From an uncultured Collinsella sp. (GTDB lineage: Bacteria > Actinomycetota > Coriobacteriia > Coriobacteriales > Coriobacteriaceae): DNA of 14,302 nt. The notes beneath the pieces are model-generated. The model saw only the letters and a list, made by a program, of their open reading frames with translations, searched no databases and had not been told where the DNA came from. Below are positions 13,532-14,302 of this stretch, in pieces (the stretch's first letter is position 1; each line of letters starts with the position of its first letter). The stretch lies in assembly GCA_900552145.1 (NCBI GenBank), contig URYW01000045.1:1-14302 (forward strand), in the 5' to 3' direction. The translations under genes were made by a program, and so were the position numbers.

Positions 13532-14302
13532 ATGAAGGCAAAAGACCTGAAGAACTCAATCCTGCAAATGGCGATTGAGGGAAAGCTCGTTCCACAAGAC
13601 CCGAGTGATGAGCCTGCAAGCGTCCTGCTTGAGCGTATTCGTGAAGAGAAGCATAAGCTTATTGCTGAGGGTAAGGCTAAATTCCCGAAGGGCGGGGAGA
13701 GCATTATCTATATCGGTTCCGATGGCTCCCCCTATGAGAAGCACGTGGACACTAAGGGACGCGTTCTGAGCGACAAGTGCATCGCGGACGAGGTTCCGTT
13801 TGGGATTCCGGAAAGCTGGGCCTGGGCGAGATTTAGTGAAGTCATTGGAATTGCAGCGCGTTTGGTCGACCCGTTGAAATATCAGGACTTTCCTCATATC
13901 GCGCCTGACAACATCCAAAAAGGCACCGGAAAGCTCTTGTTCTGTCATAGTGTTAAGGCCGACGAGGTTAAGAGCGCCAATCACCTGTTCTCTGCAGGAC
14001 AGATTCTCTATTCGAAGATTCGTCCAGCTCTTCGAAAGGCGGTTATCGCCCCTTTTGATGGGCTGTGTAGTGCGGATATGTATCCGCTCAACACCAAGCT
14101 GCAACCTGAATATGTCCTCACGGTTCTCCTCAGCAATTTCTTCACTGAGGAGACGCTTAAGGGTGATACGCGTGTCAAAATGCCAAAGACTAATCAGAAG
14201 TCATTGAACGTCATTCTGGTCCCAGTTCCGCCTCTCGCCGAGCAGCGCCGCATCGTCGAGCGGGTGAACGAGCTCATGCCCCTGGTCGAGGAGTACGGTG
14301 AG
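13532..14302 (+). CDS. hsdS: Type I specificity subunit HsdS, first half (257 codons, cut by the right edge)
   Basis: It is open from ATG 13532 to the last base with no stop. The N-terminal segment MKAKDLKNSILQMAIEGKLV and the following QDPSDEPASVLLERIREEK are typical of HsdS proteins. The first target recognition domain occupies about residues 90-232 and would read one half of the bipartite DNA target. It is followed by PPLAEQRRIVERVNELMPLV (233-252), the conserved start of the central coiled-coil that sets the spacer length. The second recognition domain and distal helix lie outside the window. GAGG at 13523-13526, inside hsdM, gives a Shine-Dalgarno 5 nt before the ATG. The target sequence cannot be predicted from this. 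Confidence 0.93.
   Translation, partial: MKAKDLKNSILQMAIEGKLVPQDPSDEPASVLLERIREEKHKLIAEGKAKFPKGGESIIYIGSDGSPYEKHVDTKGRVLSDKCIADEVPFGIPESWAWARFSEVIGIAARLVDPLKYQDFPHIAPDNIQKGTGKLLFCHSVKADEVKSANHLFSAGQILYSKIRPALRKAVIAPFDGLCSADMYPLNTKLQPEYVLTVLLSNFFTEETLKGDTRVKMPKTNQKSLNVILVPVPPLAEQRRIVERVNELMPLVEEYGE

Overview
The window looks like a chromosomal segment of a GC-rich gut anaerobe of the Coriobacteriia, most like Collinsella. This rests on gene content and on codon and intergenic style, not on a database match. The first ~315 bases do not fit the rest: they hold the start of a minus-strand metallopeptidase-like gene with different codon habits, joined to the middle of ygfK. That join is either a chimeric assembly or a real rearrangement that removed the N-terminal half of ygfK.

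Region 1 (about 322-5105) is a tight plus-strand operon for a molybdenum hydroxylase of the selenium-dependent xanthine dehydrogenase type: the C-terminal half of YgfK (flavin/pyridine-nucleotide domains plus Fe-S clusters), a small RnfB-like ferredoxin with four 4Fe-4S motifs, and a fused 2Fe-2S/molybdopterin hydroxylase. Together they suggest purine or related heterocycle oxidation, with electrons passed from the Mo enzyme through Fe-S proteins to the YgfK flavoprotein. No separate FAD subunit (XdhB/YgfM type) lies in the window. A strong hairpin terminator closes the operon at 5175-5210.

Region 2 (5211-8321) is accessory. A degenerate 49-bp repeat pair is followed by a perfect 25-bp inverted repeat directly before an ATPase_2/DUF234 gene. 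Next comes a 23-bp-period tandem array directly before an AAA_14/DUF4143 ATPase gene. Both ATPases end in a PD-(D/E)XK-like nuclease fold and each has its own DNA signature at its 5' end.

Region 3 (8322-9702) has a 455-bp gap with a terminator and an antisense hydrophobic open segment, then a DEDDh 3'-5' exonuclease gene (GTG start). Two related hairpins with compensatory changes flank this gene.

Region 4 (9703-14302) is a Type I restriction-modification locus in the order hsdR-hsdM-hsdS, with hsdS cut by the window end. It is visibly less GC-rich than the xdh operon, consistent with horizontal acquisition. The window therefore joins a core metabolic operon to a small defence-like or mobile accessory block. 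I found no tRNA, rRNA, CRISPR array or transposase.
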